Source: Alistipes sp.
GTDB lineage: Bacteria; Bacteroidota; Bacteroidia; Bacteroidales; Rikenellaceae
Reading direction: 5' to 3'
Assembly (NCBI GenBank): GCA_017621455.1
Contig: JAGATC010000014.1
Span: 1-64,000 of the forward strand
Length of the DNA: 64,000 bases
In this document: positions 1 through 9,196 of the stretch, one piece after another
How positions within the stretch are numbered: position 1 is the stretch's first letter
How the letters are laid out: each line of letters opens with the position of its first letter
Notes under the pieces: generated by a model
Database searches by the model: none
What the model saw: only the letters and a program-made list of their open reading frames with translations
What the model was told of the DNA's origin: nothing
Program-made: the position numbers and the translations under genes

Positions 1-516
1 GGTATCGAAACCCGTGATAAAAAATGGTGTAACCTCGTTTAGCAAAATGTCATCCATTTTTGTCGTCTTCTTAATGTACTCCTGCAAACGATTTCTAACA
101 ACCACATATCGACCATAGGTTATTTCGGAGGTCGAGATGCCAATCTGCTTCTTGTACTCCTCAAGCCAGCGGTCAAATAACTCGATAAAATAGCGGCATG
201 ATCCATCATAATCTTTGCCCTGCAACGCGAGCTTAAGTTTGTCGAAGGTTACCTCCTCGCCACTGCGGAGCATTTCGGTGTGTTTTTGCATGATGGCAAA
301 ACGCAACTCTTCGAGTATTTTGTTGATCGCCTTGTCCTCTTTCAGATTGCCCAGAGCCTTGCCATTTCCCCAGCGTTCGGGCGCAATCCATAGTTTTGTG
401 GAGATTACGCGCGATTCTTTACCTACTGTAATGCGTGCGAAGATGGGTACTTTGCCATCTGCGTTGGGTTTGTTCTTCTGTGCTATCATTAGCACCTTGA
501 TTGTTTGCGTTGTCAT
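1..516 (-). CDS. Tyrosine recombinase (integrase), N-terminal part, runs off the window
   Basis: The reading frame starts at ATG 516 and stays open for 172 codons to base 1, so only the N-terminal part is present. It begins MTTQTIKVLMIAQKN and has a beta-rich arm-DNA-binding region (about residues 1-60: KVPIFARITVGKESRVIST, LWIAPERWGN). A helical region resembling the SAM-like core-binding domain of Bacteroidales integrases follows (about 105-172: FIELFDRWLEEYKKQIG). The catalytic R-H-R-Y domain lies outside the window. An integrase pointing away from a tRNA gene 500 bp away is the usual layout at the end of an integrated element. Family assignment is by recognition of these two domains. Confidence 0.8.
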   Translation of the reverse strand, partial: MTTQTIKVLMIAQKNKPNADGKVPIFARITVGKESRVISTKLWIAPERWGNGKALGNLKEDKAINKILEELRFAIMQKHTEMLRSGEEVTFDKLKLALQGKDYDGSCRYFIELFDRWLEEYKKQIGISTSEITYGRYVVVRNRLQEYIKKTTKMDDILLNEVTPFFITGFDT

Positions 517-626
517 ATTCACTCATTTTTTAGTTGTGTTTTCTCTGCTGCCTGCAAATGTAGCAGGTACAAATCCGCTTAGAAAATTTTTTCTCTGACA
601 ATGTTGCGCCACCATAGGTCACCAAG

Positions 627-663
627 GCGACACAATGCGACAATGCAGCGACAAGGGGCGACA
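627..663. repeat. Four helically phased GCGACA repeats
   Basis: GCGACA starts at 627, 637, 648 and 658, i.e. every 10-11 bp, so all copies lie on one face of the helix; a one-mismatch copy (GCGCCA) at 606 is 21 bp before the first. They lie between the integrase gene and the tRNA. Arm-type integrase or excisionase binding sites are the likely reading (inference). Confidence 0.6.
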
Positions 664-812
664 CTCACTCGTTGCCATAATGGCTTAACTTCCTCTCAAT
701 GAACGGTTTGCAGTGCAAACATAACATCACTATTTGGGACACGCAAGTTATGTTGGAGCTTTCTGCGATATGTTCGCAAACTATTTAATAGTCGGGGAGA
801 TAGGGGCAAAAT

Positions 813-858
813 AGTGACCTACTAACTGCCTGGACGATTTTCTAACTAATAGGTCACT
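813..858. repeat. 9-bp inverted repeat AGTGACCTA / TAGGTCACT
   Basis: AGTGACCTA (813-821) and TAGGTCACT (850-858) are perfect inverted copies 28 bp apart. A further TAGGTCAC is at 615-622. The spacing is too wide for a core crossover site, so an accessory protein site is more likely. Confidence 0.5.
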
Positions 859-876
859 AAACTATGTCTTTCTGGG

Positions 877-925
877 GTGACATTTTGCTTGTCAAAGGCG
901 ACAGAAGCACGACAAAAGTGCGACA
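877..925. repeat. Second cluster of phased GYGACA-type repeats
   Basis: GTGACA at 877, GCGACA at 898, ACGACA at 909 and GCGACA at 920 are spaced 21, 11 and 11 bp. The motif and phasing match the cluster at 627-663, with about 215 bp between clusters. Confidence 0.55.
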
Positions 926-984
926 AATTAAATCGCGCTGTTTCAGAGAGTTATGCGCGTTACGCTTGTAACTTATTGATATAA

Positions 985-1019
985 AACAAAAAAGGGAAAA
1001 CCTTTCGATTTTCCCTTTC
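985..1019 (-). terminator. Rho-independent terminator after tRNA-Arg
   Basis: On the minus strand a 9-10 bp stem (AAAGGGAAAA paired with TTTTCCCTTT) is followed by TTTTTTG. It sits 3 nt past the tRNA 3' end. Confidence 0.75.
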
Positions 1020-1021
1020 AG

Positions 1022-1095
1022 TGATCCCGGCGGGGTTCGAACCCACGACCCACAGCTTAGAAGGCTGTTGCTCTATCCAACTGAGCTACGGAACC
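1022..1095 (-). tRNA. tRNA-Arg, anticodon TCT
   Basis: A 74-nt cloverleaf: acceptor GGTTCCG paired with CGGGATC (two G-T wobbles), D arm with AGCTCAGTTGGATAGAGC, anticodon stem ACAGC/GCTGT with loop CTTCTAA (anticodon TCT), and T loop TTCGAAC. The discriminator is A; CCA is not encoded. The 3' end faces the integrase, so this tRNA is probably the attachment site of the element to the left. Confidence 0.95.
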
Positions 1096-1173
1096 AGCAT
1101 CTTAACAGGCCGACGGCATCACGTACGATGCGATACACCAATGTCGCATGATGACGTCCGCTTTTTTAGCGCT

Positions 1174-1205
1174 GCAAAATTACGTAAAATATCTTAATCT
1201 GCAAA
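1174..1205 (-). promoter_or_regulatory. Bacteroidetes-type promoter for tRNA-Arg
   Basis: On the minus strand TTTG (1205-1202), 20 bp, then TAATTTTG (1181-1174). The predicted start is about 70 nt before the mature tRNA. Confidence 0.6.
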
Positions 1206-1340
1206 ATTTTTCTATAGCTTCTTGGTGAACAACGCCATCAAGAGCCTGCTTGACGCCTATCTTTAGTCGTTGGCACGCAAGCGGGGAGCTATTGGCACAA
1301 TATTGGGAATAGGGTAGTGGATACTTTTATTATTACCAAT

Positions 1341-2843
1341 ATGAAACACGACAATGAAAAGCATTTAACGGCCGAAAATGGGCGTCCCGTTGCAGACAAT
1401 CAGAATACGCAGACCGCAGGGGTGCGTGGTCCCGTAACGTTGCAAGACCCCTGGCTTGTGGAGAAGTTGGCGCACTTCGATCGCGAGGTGATTCCCGAGC
1501 GTCGCATGCATGCCAAGGGCTCGGGGGCGTATGGTACCTTCACCGTCACTCACGACATATCAGCCTACACGCGTGCCTCGATATTCTCAGAGGTGGGCAA
1601 GCGTACCGACTGCTTCGTGCGCTTCTCTACGGTGGCGGGGGAGCGTGGCGCTGCCGATGCTGAGCGCGATATTCGCGGCTTTGCAATGAAGTTCTACACC
1701 GACACGGGAAACTGGGATCTGGTGGGTAACAATACGCCTGTATTCTTCCTGCGCGACCCCTTGAAGTTCCCCGATCTAAACCATGCCATTAAGCGCGACC
1801 CACGCACGGGCATGCGCTCGGCGAACAGCAATTGGGACTTCTGGACGCTTCTGCCCGAGGCTCTGCATCAGGTGACCATAACCATGTCGCCACGTGGCAT
1901 ACCCCTCTCATATCGCCACATGCACGGCTTTGGTAGCCATACCTACAGCTTTATCGATGCCAACAATCGTCGCACATGGGTGAAGTTTCATCTTCGCACG
2001 CTTCAGGGCATTAGGAACATGACCGATGCCGAGGCTGAAGCGGTGATTGCCAAGGATAGGGAGTCGCATCAGCGCGACCTCTTTGAGGCCATCGAGCGCG
2101 GCGACTACCCACGCTGGCTTATGCAGGTGCAGCTGATGAGTGAGGCGGAGGCACGTGAGTATCACATCAATCCCTTTGATCTTACAAAGGTCTGGTATCA
2201 TGGCGACTTCCCGCTGCACGATGTTGGTATTCTTGAGCTTAACCGCAATCCCGAGAACTTCTTTGCCGAGACCGAGCAGGCCGCCTTCAACCCGATGAAT
2301 ATCATTGATGGCATAGGCTTCTCACCCGATAAGATGCTGCAAGGACGCCTCTTTTCGTATGGCGATGCTCAGCGCTATCGCCTCGGTGTAAACCATCACC
2401 TTATCCCCATCAACCGCCCTCGCTGCCCATACCACTCTTACCACCGTGATGGGCAGATGCGCACGGACGACAACGCTGGGCGCACCATATCGTATGAGCC
2501 TAATAGTTATGGCGAGTGGCATGATTCGCCCACGATGAAAGAGCCTCCGTTGCAGGTTAACGGAGAGGTCTATAACTACGATGAGCGTGAGTTTGATAGC
2601 GACTACTACACGCAGCCAGGCAAGCTATGGCGCCTGATGACGGCCGAGGACCAACGTGCGACATGTGAGAATACGGCACGTGCTATGGGTGATGCTGAAC
2701 TATTTATCAAGCAGCGTCATGTGCGCAACTGCCACCGTGCCGACCCGACATACGGCGAGGGTGTCGCCAAGGCGTTGGGTATATCCCTCTCCGAGGCACT
2801 AATTGCCGAAGACCCCGCCCATCCTAAGTGGGATTGGAGATAG
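1341..2843 (+). CDS. katA: Monofunctional heme catalase
   Basis: Decomposes hydrogen peroxide to water and oxygen with heme b. The 500-residue length fits the small-subunit clade. Visible are the distal His ([13 protein letters not shown], about residue 57), the catalytic Asn ([11 protein letters not shown], about 130) and the proximal heme Tyr in [17 protein letters not shown] 1341 gives the usual N-terminus ([19 protein letters not shown]); an in-frame GTG at 1317 would add eight residues and is less likely. It is a single-gene unit with its own terminator. Peroxide regulation is probable from the family, but no operator was recognised. Confidence 0.95.
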   Translation: MKHDNEKHLTAENGRPVADNQNTQTAGVRGPVTLQDPWLVEKLAHFDREVIPERRMHAKGSGAYGTFTVTHDISAYTRASIFSEVGKRTDCFVRFSTVAGERGAADAERDIRGFAMKFYTDTGNWDLVGNNTPVFFLRDPLKFPDLNHAIKRDPRTGMRSANSNWDFWTLLPEALHQVTITMSPRGIPLSYRHMHGFGSHTYSFIDANNRRTWVKFHLRTLQGIRNMTDAEAEAVIAKDRESHQRDLFEAIERGDYPRWLMQVQLMSEAEAREYHINPFDLTKVWYHGDFPLHDVGILELNRNPENFFAETEQAAFNPMNIIDGIGFSPDKMLQGRLFSYGDAQRYRLGVNHHLIPINRPRCPYHSYHRDGQMRTDDNAGRTISYEPNSYGEWHDSPTMKEPPLQVNGEVYNYDEREFDSDYYTQPGKLWRLMTAEDQRATCENTARAMGDAELFIKQRHVRNCHRADPTYGEGVAKALGISLSEALIAEDPAHPKWDWR

Positions 2844-2853
2844 ATAATAAATT

Positions 2854-2893
2854 AGCGATGCCGCTCTATTTCGGGCGGCATCGCTTTACTATT
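2854..2893 (+). terminator. Terminator of the catalase gene
   Basis: An 11-bp perfect stem AGCGATGCCGC / GCGGCATCGCT (2854-2864, 2875-2885) is followed by TTACTATTT, 10 nt after the stop. Confidence 0.8.
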
Positions 2894-2934
2894 TAGATAC
2901 ACAAATCTCTTGATTAGAGACCTAAATTAGGAGG

Positions 2935-3315
2935 TTACCATCTTCCAGGACCACCAGGGCCTCCTGCGGGGCGATCGTTACCACGGCCCTTGTCTCTCGC
3001 TGGGCGACCATCTGGCTTGCCACCAGGACGTCCATGCGGACCTCCCTTACCATCCCAACGGCCACCTCTATTATCGAAGTGATACTTCGGGCCGCCCTTC
3101 TTGTTTGGCTTGTGATTCCAGTCGCAGAAGTGACCCTTTGGAGGAGGTGGGCAGCAGTGGTACTCTGGACCATAGCAGCCTCCGATAGGTGGAACACTTA
3201 TATTAACGTACACTTTCTTAGGCTTTTTGTCGAAGCACCCACTTGCGTCACTTGCCGAGGCACTGCCGAGGGCCATCACCGATAGCACAAGGCTTAAAAA
3301 CATCATCTTCTTCAT
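2935..3315 (-). CDS. Small secreted Cys/Pro/Gly-rich protein of unknown function
   Basis: 126 residues from ATG 3315 (an upstream in-frame GTG adds three). Residues 1 to about 20 (MKKMMFLSLVLSVMALGS) form a signal peptide. The mature part has a Cys/Pro patch (GGCYGPEYHCCPPPPKGHFC) and a long, low-complexity, basic Gly/Pro/Arg tail (GRPGGKPDGRPARDKG). No catalytic motif is visible and I do not recognise a family. A possible -7 box TAACTTTG lies at 3410-3403 on this strand without a clear -33 box. It stands alone between catalase and the pilus island. Confidence 0.6.
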   Translation of the reverse strand: MKKMMFLSLVLSVMALGSASASDASGCFDKKPKKVYVNISVPPIGGCYGPEYHCCPPPPKGHFCDWNHKPNKKGGPKYHFDNRGGRWDGKGGPHGRPGGKPDGRPARDKGRGNDRPAGGPGGPGRW

Positions 3316-4260
3316 AACTAACACTTATTAAGGGTTTATAACTATGTCAGAAACTAAAACTGTCGCTCAACATTGTTTGCTATTACGTCTTGTTTCTTGG
3401 TACAAAGTTACGACCTCGAATAGCGAACTGTTCCTCACCCTCGGTTAAAGCGCCATTATCCGTCGATGAACCGTCTCATTGGCGGGGTGAATCGCCCATA
3501 GAATTTTCCCTTGAGTACACAAAAATAGCTCATCCCTCCCCGTGTATATGCTCTGATATGCTAACCTATTGACCTCTTATTTCTGGTTATATTAATTGAT
3601 GAAAATGGTGGTTAAAATATTCAATATTGTATAATTATTTTGTCAATAAATATAATATGATTTTTATGGTTATATGTGAAAATAGTAAGTTTTCGTTTAG
3701 AAATAAGAGCTAAGCGATTGCCAATTTATTGTTAAAAATAGAATAAATTATAGAAGTAATAAACTTTTTAAATAAAATATTTATTTTTTAGCTAACTGTG
3801 ATTAAAACGTAAATTGGAACAAGTTGACAAACTTCTAAATGTTATTGGCCAAAAAAGATAGATTTATAATCTAAAATATCTGCATTATTCCAATATGCGG
3901 CCGTATTGTATAAATAAAATAACGAAATATTATGGTTGAAAATAAAACTCTTATAAAAGAATAAAACCGCATTGTCTTTTTTCTCTATTTGTTCTAAATG
4001 CGTAAATGAGAATAAAAACCAAAAAGATAATGTATTTAAAAAAAAGATAAATTATCACAATTTTAATTTTACCTATTGTATATATGAGTTTTTTAGTCTA
4101 TGTTTGCAACTGAGAAAAGAATAAAACATCAATAAATAAGATTGAAAAACTGATACTTTAAATAGTAAATAATTTAACATATATAGTGGTGTAGTCATGT
4201 TGATACTCATGATAAACCCAGAACCCGTAACGACTTAAATAAATTATAAACAATAAGGTT
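3316..4260. other. AT-rich 0.9-kb gap upstream of pilus operon I
   Basis: No convincing gene. From about 3590 the sequence is extremely AT-rich, unlike the roughly balanced neighbours. It includes one good promoter (4076-4106) and a leader of about 150 nt before the first gene. Nothing else was recognised. Confidence 0.6.
4076..4106 (+). promoter_or_regulatory. Promoter of pilus operon I
   Basis: TTG (4076-4078), 20 bp, then TATGTTTG (4099-4106), matching the Bacteroidetes -33/-7 pattern. It is the only good match in the AT-rich gap. Confidence 0.55.
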
Positions 4261-4845
4261 ATGAAACTAAAGTTCTTCATCCCATTGCTACTTGGCATAA
4301 TGTTCTCGACAACAGATGCCAAGGCTCAGGATGTCGCTATCAAGACAAACCTCCTCTACGATGCTACGGCAACCGTAAACATAGGTGTAGAGGTAGGAAT
4401 CGCTCCTAAATGGACTCTCGACATCTCTGGAAATCTAAATGCTTGGAACATCGACGAGGATACTAAGTGGCGTCACTGGCTTGCGCAGCCCGAGGCGCGC
4501 TACTGGTTCTGCGATCGTTTCTCGCGACACTTTCTTGGTTTTCACGCTCTCGGTGGTCAATTCAATATTGGAGGCGTTAAAAACAATATCAATTTTCTCG
4601 GTACCGACTTTAGTGCGTTGACCGACCAGCGTTATCAGGGTTGGAGTGTCGGCGCAGGTATTGCCTATGGTTATGCCTTTATTCTTGGCAAACATTGGAA
4701 CTTGGAGCTTGAGGTAGGTGTGGGCTATGCTTATGCAAACTACGACATCTTCAGTTGTGCGGGCTGTGGCCGTAACATTGGTGCTGGTGATCATCACTAT
4801 GTTGGTCCCACCAAGGCGGCTATCAATTTGGTATACGTATTTTAA
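4261..4845 (+). CDS. DUF3575 outer-membrane beta-barrel protein
   Basis: 194 residues with a signal peptide (about 1-22, cut near DAKAQ) and the DUF3575 signature start VAIKTNLLYDATATVNIGVEVG. Amphipathic strands follow, ending in an outer-membrane C-terminus (INLVYVF). DUF3575 proteins are regular partners of Bacteroidales pilus operons and are taken to sit in the outer membrane; their exact role is not settled. First gene of a seven-gene operon, 14 nt before the next gene's likely start. Confidence 0.85.
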   Translation: MKLKFFIPLLLGIMFSTTDAKAQDVAIKTNLLYDATATVNIGVEVGIAPKWTLDISGNLNAWNIDEDTKWRHWLAQPEARYWFCDRFSRHFLGFHALGGQFNIGGVKNNINFLGTDFSALTDQRYQGWSVGAGIAYGYAFILGKHWNLELEVGVGYAYANYDIFSCAGCGRNIGAGDHHYVGPTKAAINLVYVF

Positions 4846-4859
4846 GAATGACTACTACG

Positions 4860-6293
4860 ATGAAACGATTTATAGTAATTATGACAGCCTTGCTGGCGGG
4901 TGTGTCGGCGGCTGATGCTCAGACGGTGAATGGTGTAACCGTTGAGAGCTACACTATGGAGCGCAGTGGCGACTATGTGATAGTAGACCTCGATATCGAT
5001 CTTAGCGACCTTAAGGTCAAGGGCTCGCAGGTGGCGGTGCTCACCCCACACATTGTCCGCGACACGATGTCTGTGGCACTAAAGTCGGTAGGTGTATATG
5101 GTCGTAACCGCCATTTCTACTACGAGCGTAACGAGGAGTTAGCGCCTACGTCGGGTGACGACCTTAAGTATCGCAATCGCAAGACGCCTGACATGGTTAG
5201 CTACCATGCGGTAATTCCTTTTGAGAGTTGGATGGATGGTTGCCAGCTGGTATTCGAGCGCGAGGATTGTGGTTGCAATAACTCTACGCTTGCTAAGCAG
5301 GGCAATATCCTCATTGAGCGCTTCCCCTTGGAGCCCTACGTCCCCACACTTCTATATATACGCCCGCAGGCAGAGCCTACAAAGACTCGAGAGGTTAGTG
5401 GCAGTGCATTTGTAGACTTCCCCGTGAACAAGACCGACATTCGCCCCTCGTACCGCAACAATGTGGCTGAGTTGGCAAAGATTACAGGCTCTATTGACGA
5501 GGTTAAGGCCGACGAGGATGTGACAATAACCTCTATCGCCATTAAGGGCTATGCATCACCCGAGAGCCCCTACCAGAACAACGAGCGTCTGGCTAAGGGT
5601 CGTACCGAGGCCTTGAAGGAGTATGTCGAGAATCTCTACAACTTCGATGAGGGCTTTATCGTAACGTCATACGAGCCTGAGGACTGGGCGGGTCTTGAGC
5701 GCTATGTGGAGGCATCGAACCTTAAGCATAAGGAGGCCATTTTGAACCTTATCCGCTCGGATGAGGAGCCCGACCGCAAGGAGTGGCTAATTAAGTCGGT
5801 ATATAAGGAGGACTATCGCTTCTTGCTCGACAATTGCTATCCTGCACTCCGTCACTCCGACTACGTTATCCAGTACGAGGTGCGCCACTATGTGGAGCCT
5901 AAGGAGATTGAGGAGGTAATGAACACAGCGCCACAGAAGCTATCTTTGGATGAGTTCTATAGGCTTGCCGAGACATACGAGTCGGGTAGCGAGGAGCTTA
6001 ACGAGTTGTGGGAGATTGCCGTGCGCATGTTCCCCGCCGATGAGATTGCTAACTACAATGCTGCTAACTCGGCTATAGCCAAGGGTGACTTCGAGCGTGC
6101 TCTACGCTACCTCGCAAAGGCGGGTGACCGTCCCGAGGTGCTCTACTCGCGTGGTTGCATCGAGGTACTCAAGGAGAATTATGAGGCAGCGCTGCCATAC
6201 CTTAAGGTAGCTCAGGAGCAGGGTGTCGCTGAGGCTAAGCCTGTGGTTGAGGCGGTAAGCAACCATTGGAAGGTTACACGTAACAACCGATAA
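4860..6293 (+). CDS. DUF3868 / OmpA-like / TPR-like pilus accessory protein
   Basis: 477 residues from ATG 4860, which opens the signal peptide MKRFIVIMTALLAGVSAADA; the ATG 12 nt upstream is less likely. About 20-130 fits DUF3868. About 165-270 is OmpA-like (GSAFVDFPVNKTDIRPSYRNN ... IKGYASPESPYQNNERLAKGR), here probably an adaptor rather than a canonical peptidoglycan binder. About 370-470 has helical TPR-like repeats (NYNAANSAIAKGDFERALRYLAKAG). Such proteins lie beside DUF3575 genes in Mfa-type loci and probably help assembly or anchoring in the periplasm. Confidence 0.8.
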   Translation: MKRFIVIMTALLAGVSAADAQTVNGVTVESYTMERSGDYVIVDLDIDLSDLKVKGSQVAVLTPHIVRDTMSVALKSVGVYGRNRHFYYERNEELAPTSGDDLKYRNRKTPDMVSYHAVIPFESWMDGCQLVFEREDCGCNNSTLAKQGNILIERFPLEPYVPTLLYIRPQAEPTKTREVSGSAFVDFPVNKTDIRPSYRNNVAELAKITGSIDEVKADEDVTITSIAIKGYASPESPYQNNERLAKGRTEALKEYVENLYNFDEGFIVTSYEPEDWAGLERYVEASNLKHKEAILNLIRSDEEPDRKEWLIKSVYKEDYRFLLDNCYPALRHSDYVIQYEVRHYVEPKEIEEVMNTAPQKLSLDEFYRLAETYESGSEELNELWEIAVRMFPADEIANYNAANSAIAKGDFERALRYLAKAGDRPEVLYSRGCIEVLKENYEAALPYLKVAQEQGVAEAKPVVEAVSNHWKVTRNNR

Positions 6294-6346
6294 TTGCGAA
6301 ACAAATAGATGTAAAATAATCACTAAATCAATTAAAACTTAAAACT

Positions 6347-7870
6347 ATGAAGATCAAGTATTTCTTTTTGGCAGTTGCAGCGTTAGCGGCTGTTGCATGC
6401 TCAGAGAAGGAGGATGCGCCCAGCAACAACCCCCAGGCAAACGTTGGTGGTAATAAGGGGTATCTTGCAATTAACCTGAAGTCGTCGGACGATGTTACCC
6501 GTGCCGACTATGAGGATGGTACTGCCGAGGAGCAGGCAATCTCTACGGCATGTTTCTACTTCTTCGACGCTACGGGCAACCCATTCAACGTCAATGCTAA
6601 TGGTAACTATTTCAACGTAGCTATTGCCGACAATGGTGGCACAGAGACTCCCAACATCGAGTCTATGTCGGACCCCGTTTTGGTTGTGGAGAAGTATAAG
6701 GGTGAGTTCCCTTCAAAGATTGTTGCTGTTATTAACTACACAGGCACGGCTAACCTCTCGTTGAACGACCTCAAGAACGTTCTTACCACTGTAGGCCATA
6801 CGGATGGTGCTCAGTTTATCATGACCAACTCTGCCTATGTTGATGGTGCAGGTGAGGTTGTAGACGCTACATTGCTCTCTATCGACAACTTCCAGACAAC
6901 TGCCGATAAGGCTTTGGCTAACCCCGTTACCATCTACGTGGAGCGCACTGTTGCTAAGGTTAACGTAGCTGCTGGCGATGAGGCGTTCAACACTGGTGTT
7001 AAGCTCGGTGACAAGGAGGTATTCGCTAAGGTTAATGGCTGGAGCTTGATTGCTACCCAGGCTGAGTCTTATATGGTGAAGAGCGTAGACGCTGCTTGGA
7101 CCGATGCTGACCTTGGCTTTGTATGGAACGACGCTCCCTACTTCCGCTCATACTGGACTGGCAAGACCTCTTCTGCGGCTGTATCTAACGAATTTACCCC
7201 AGCTGCAGTGGTTAACACCGACGACAGCGTAGAGTATATAGGTGAGCACGTTGGCGCGGTTAATACCGACCGCACGAAGTATGTCGTAGTTGCTACACTC
7301 GAGGATGCTGACGGCAACGCCTTGGAGATTGCACAGTGGTTCGGTACGAACTACGTAGGTGAGGAGGCTCTCTTGGCAGCAGTAGCTCCCACGCTTAAGA
7401 ATAAGCTTATGCTTCTTACAACCGAGGGTGGCAACAACGTATACACCTCTATCGACGACTCACAGCTTCAGTGCGTAGCTGGTATGATCGATGCAGAGAG
7501 CTATGAGGTTAAGTTCCAACTCGCAGCAGATGCTCCTATGACTGGTTGGTATTCATTTGATGGTACTCAGTACACTGCCGTTGCTGACGTAAACGGCGAG
7601 CTTGCAAAGATTGAGCCTGCGAAGGTGTGGAAGAGTGGCAAGACATACTACTATGCTGACGTTAAGCACCTTGGTGACGCCTACGGCATCGTTCGTAACC
7701 ACAGCTACCAGATCAACGTTACTGGCGTTAAGGGTTGGGGTACTCCTATCTACGATCCTAACATGGCCATCGAGACTCCCGAGAAGCCTACCGACAAGGA
7801 GACCTACATCTCGGCAGAGATTAACGTCCTCTCATGGCGTGTAGTTTCTAACGATGTAACACTCGAGTAA
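6347..7870 (+). CDS. Mfa1-like major pilus subunit (fimbrillin lipoprotein)
   Basis: 507 residues; lipobox LAAVACSEKE with Cys18. VTRADYEDG around residue 50 is a plausible Arg-protease maturation site, as known for FimA/Mfa1 precursors. The C-terminus (TYISAEINVLSWRVVSNDVTLE) resembles the fimbrillin C-terminal strand that completes the neighbouring subunit. First pilin of the operon and followed by a strong hairpin, as expected for the most abundant product. Naming it Mfa1 itself would over-reach; the family level is solid. Confidence 0.85.
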   Translation: MKIKYFFLAVAALAAVACSEKEDAPSNNPQANVGGNKGYLAINLKSSDDVTRADYEDGTAEEQAISTACFYFFDATGNPFNVNANGNYFNVAIADNGGTETPNIESMSDPVLVVEKYKGEFPSKIVAVINYTGTANLSLNDLKNVLTTVGHTDGAQFIMTNSAYVDGAGEVVDATLLSIDNFQTTADKALANPVTIYVERTVAKVNVAAGDEAFNTGVKLGDKEVFAKVNGWSLIATQAESYMVKSVDAAWTDADLGFVWNDAPYFRSYWTGKTSSAAVSNEFTPAAVVNTDDSVEYIGEHVGAVNTDRTKYVVVATLEDADGNALEIAQWFGTNYVGEEALLAAVAPTLKNKLMLLTTEGGNNVYTSIDDSQLQCVAGMIDAESYEVKFQLAADAPMTGWYSFDGTQYTAVADVNGELAKIEPAKVWKSGKTYYYADVKHLGDAYGIVRNHSYQINVTGVKGWGTPIYDPNMAIETPEKPTDKETYISAEINVLSWRVVSNDVTLE

Positions 7871-7901
7871 CAACTCGTATAGTTCTGATGCAATAAATCG
7901 T

Positions 7902-7942
7902 GGGCCCGTCTTGGCGGGACAACCTAAGGCGGGCCCATTTTT
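7902..7942 (+). terminator. Internal terminator after the major pilin
   Basis: Stem GGGCCCG / CGGGCCC (7902-7908, 7930-7936) followed by ATTTTT. Six collinear pilus genes continue after it and no good promoter was found in the 269-bp gap, so it probably lets only part of transcription through. Confidence 0.75.
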
Positions 7943-8139
7943 AATAACACCTTAGAGGCTTCTGGCGAAGCGCACTTAGGGCACCGGTGCAAAGAGAGAT
8001 GCCTTTATGAAGAGCCCGTGAGGCACTTCCACCAACATTGAAAATGACAATATCCCAATTGGGAGAACAACATATAGGAGAGTCGCAGACTCGCGGAGTA
8101 ATGGAACGAAAATAAGTAAAACATAAAAAGTATAAAACA

Positions 8140-9174
8140 ATGAAGACCCAAGCTAAAATGTGTAAGTGGGGATTGATGCTGGCCACTTTGTTAGTATCGC
8201 TATCGACCAGCTCTTGTAAGGAGGGATTCATCTATGAGGGTGAGGGAGACTGTGGTACGTACTACAACATCAAGTTTAAGTACGACTACAATATGAAGTT
8301 TGCCGACGCCTTTGCCAATGAGGTAAACTCCGTTGCGCTCTTTGTCTTTGGCGACGATAACACTCTTGTAGAGTATGTCGAGGTTAAAGATTCGTCAAAG
8401 CTCGCTGCTGACGATTTCTCTATTCCATTGGAGCTCGAAAGTGGTAGCTATGAGCTTGTGGCGTGGGCAGGTTTGATGAATGAGGAGTCGTTCGACCTGT
8501 TGGCAGACGTCGAGGTGGGCGAGACCAAGAAGGAGGAGCTACAGGTGGCACTTAAGGCGCTCGATGACAAGCGTGTTGAGGATGATTTGCAGCCTCTGTT
8601 CCATGGCGCAATGCCCTTGGAGTATACCTCGGAGCCTGGCACCTACACCGAGACCATGTCACTTGTGAAGGATACCAATGTTGTGCGTATCGTGCTGCAG
8701 CAGATGTCCGATGGCGTTGTTGCCGATAAGTTTAGCTACGAGATTACTGCCGATAATGGCCTCTTGGATTGGAACAACGATGTCATCGCGAATGGAACGC
8801 TTACCTATATGCCATGGAGCGTTACAACGGGTACGGCAGATGTCGCTCCCGACTATGGCACAAACGCAGTGACCCGTGCCGACCAGGTGTCGGTAGCAGT
8901 GGCCGAGTTCACCATCAACCGCATGATTGATGGCCAAAGCCCCATCCTTACCATCTACAATAAGGAGGAGGATAAGCCCGTGCTCTCAATTCCTGTTGCT
9001 GACTACGCCTTGTTGGTTAAGGGTAACTACAACCGCGACATGAGCAACCAGGAGTATCTCGACCGCCAGGACGAGTATAACATGACCTTCTTCCTCGATG
9101 AGAATGGCGACTGGCTCTCAGCCTCTATTATCGTAAACTCGTGGAGAGTGGTGCTCAATAACGATATTCTCTAA
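8140..9174 (+). CDS. FimB/Mfa2-family pilus anchor lipoprotein
   Basis: 344 residues, lipobox STSSC with Cys26, followed by the typical second Cys (CKEGFIYEGEGDCG). The two-beta-domain pattern is family-like: NSVALFVFGDDNTLVEYVEV, then LELESGSYELVAWAGL. The C-terminus ends in NSWRVVLNNDIL. In Porphyromonas, FimB/Mfa2 stays lipidated in the outer membrane, tethers the fibre and limits its length. As expected for an anchor, no TR[A/S] site follows the lipobox; a TRAD occurs only deep inside (about 247). It directly follows the major pilin and its terminator. Confidence 0.8.
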   Translation: MKTQAKMCKWGLMLATLLVSLSTSSCKEGFIYEGEGDCGTYYNIKFKYDYNMKFADAFANEVNSVALFVFGDDNTLVEYVEVKDSSKLAADDFSIPLELESGSYELVAWAGLMNEESFDLLADVEVGETKKEELQVALKALDDKRVEDDLQPLFHGAMPLEYTSEPGTYTETMSLVKDTNVVRIVLQQMSDGVVADKFSYEITADNGLLDWNNDVIANGTLTYMPWSVTTGTADVAPDYGTNAVTRADQVSVAVAEFTINRMIDGQSPILTIYNKEEDKPVLSIPVADYALLVKGNYNRDMSNQEYLDRQDEYNMTFFLDENGDWLSASIIVNSWRVVLNNDIL

Positions 9175-9196
9175 TAACGCTAAACAGATTATAGCT

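Noticed and set aside
1216..1266. Possible C-terminal gene remnant ([16 protein letters not shown] then stop) before catalase
   Set aside because: Too short to assign; could be chance.
3390..3572. 60-codon frame upstream of operon I
   Set aside because: No start context, odd composition and no similarity to any family I know.
7941..8231. Minus-strand 96-codon frame between major pilin and anchor
   Set aside because: It overlaps the anchor gene's signal-peptide region and an inter-gene terminator; no supporting features.
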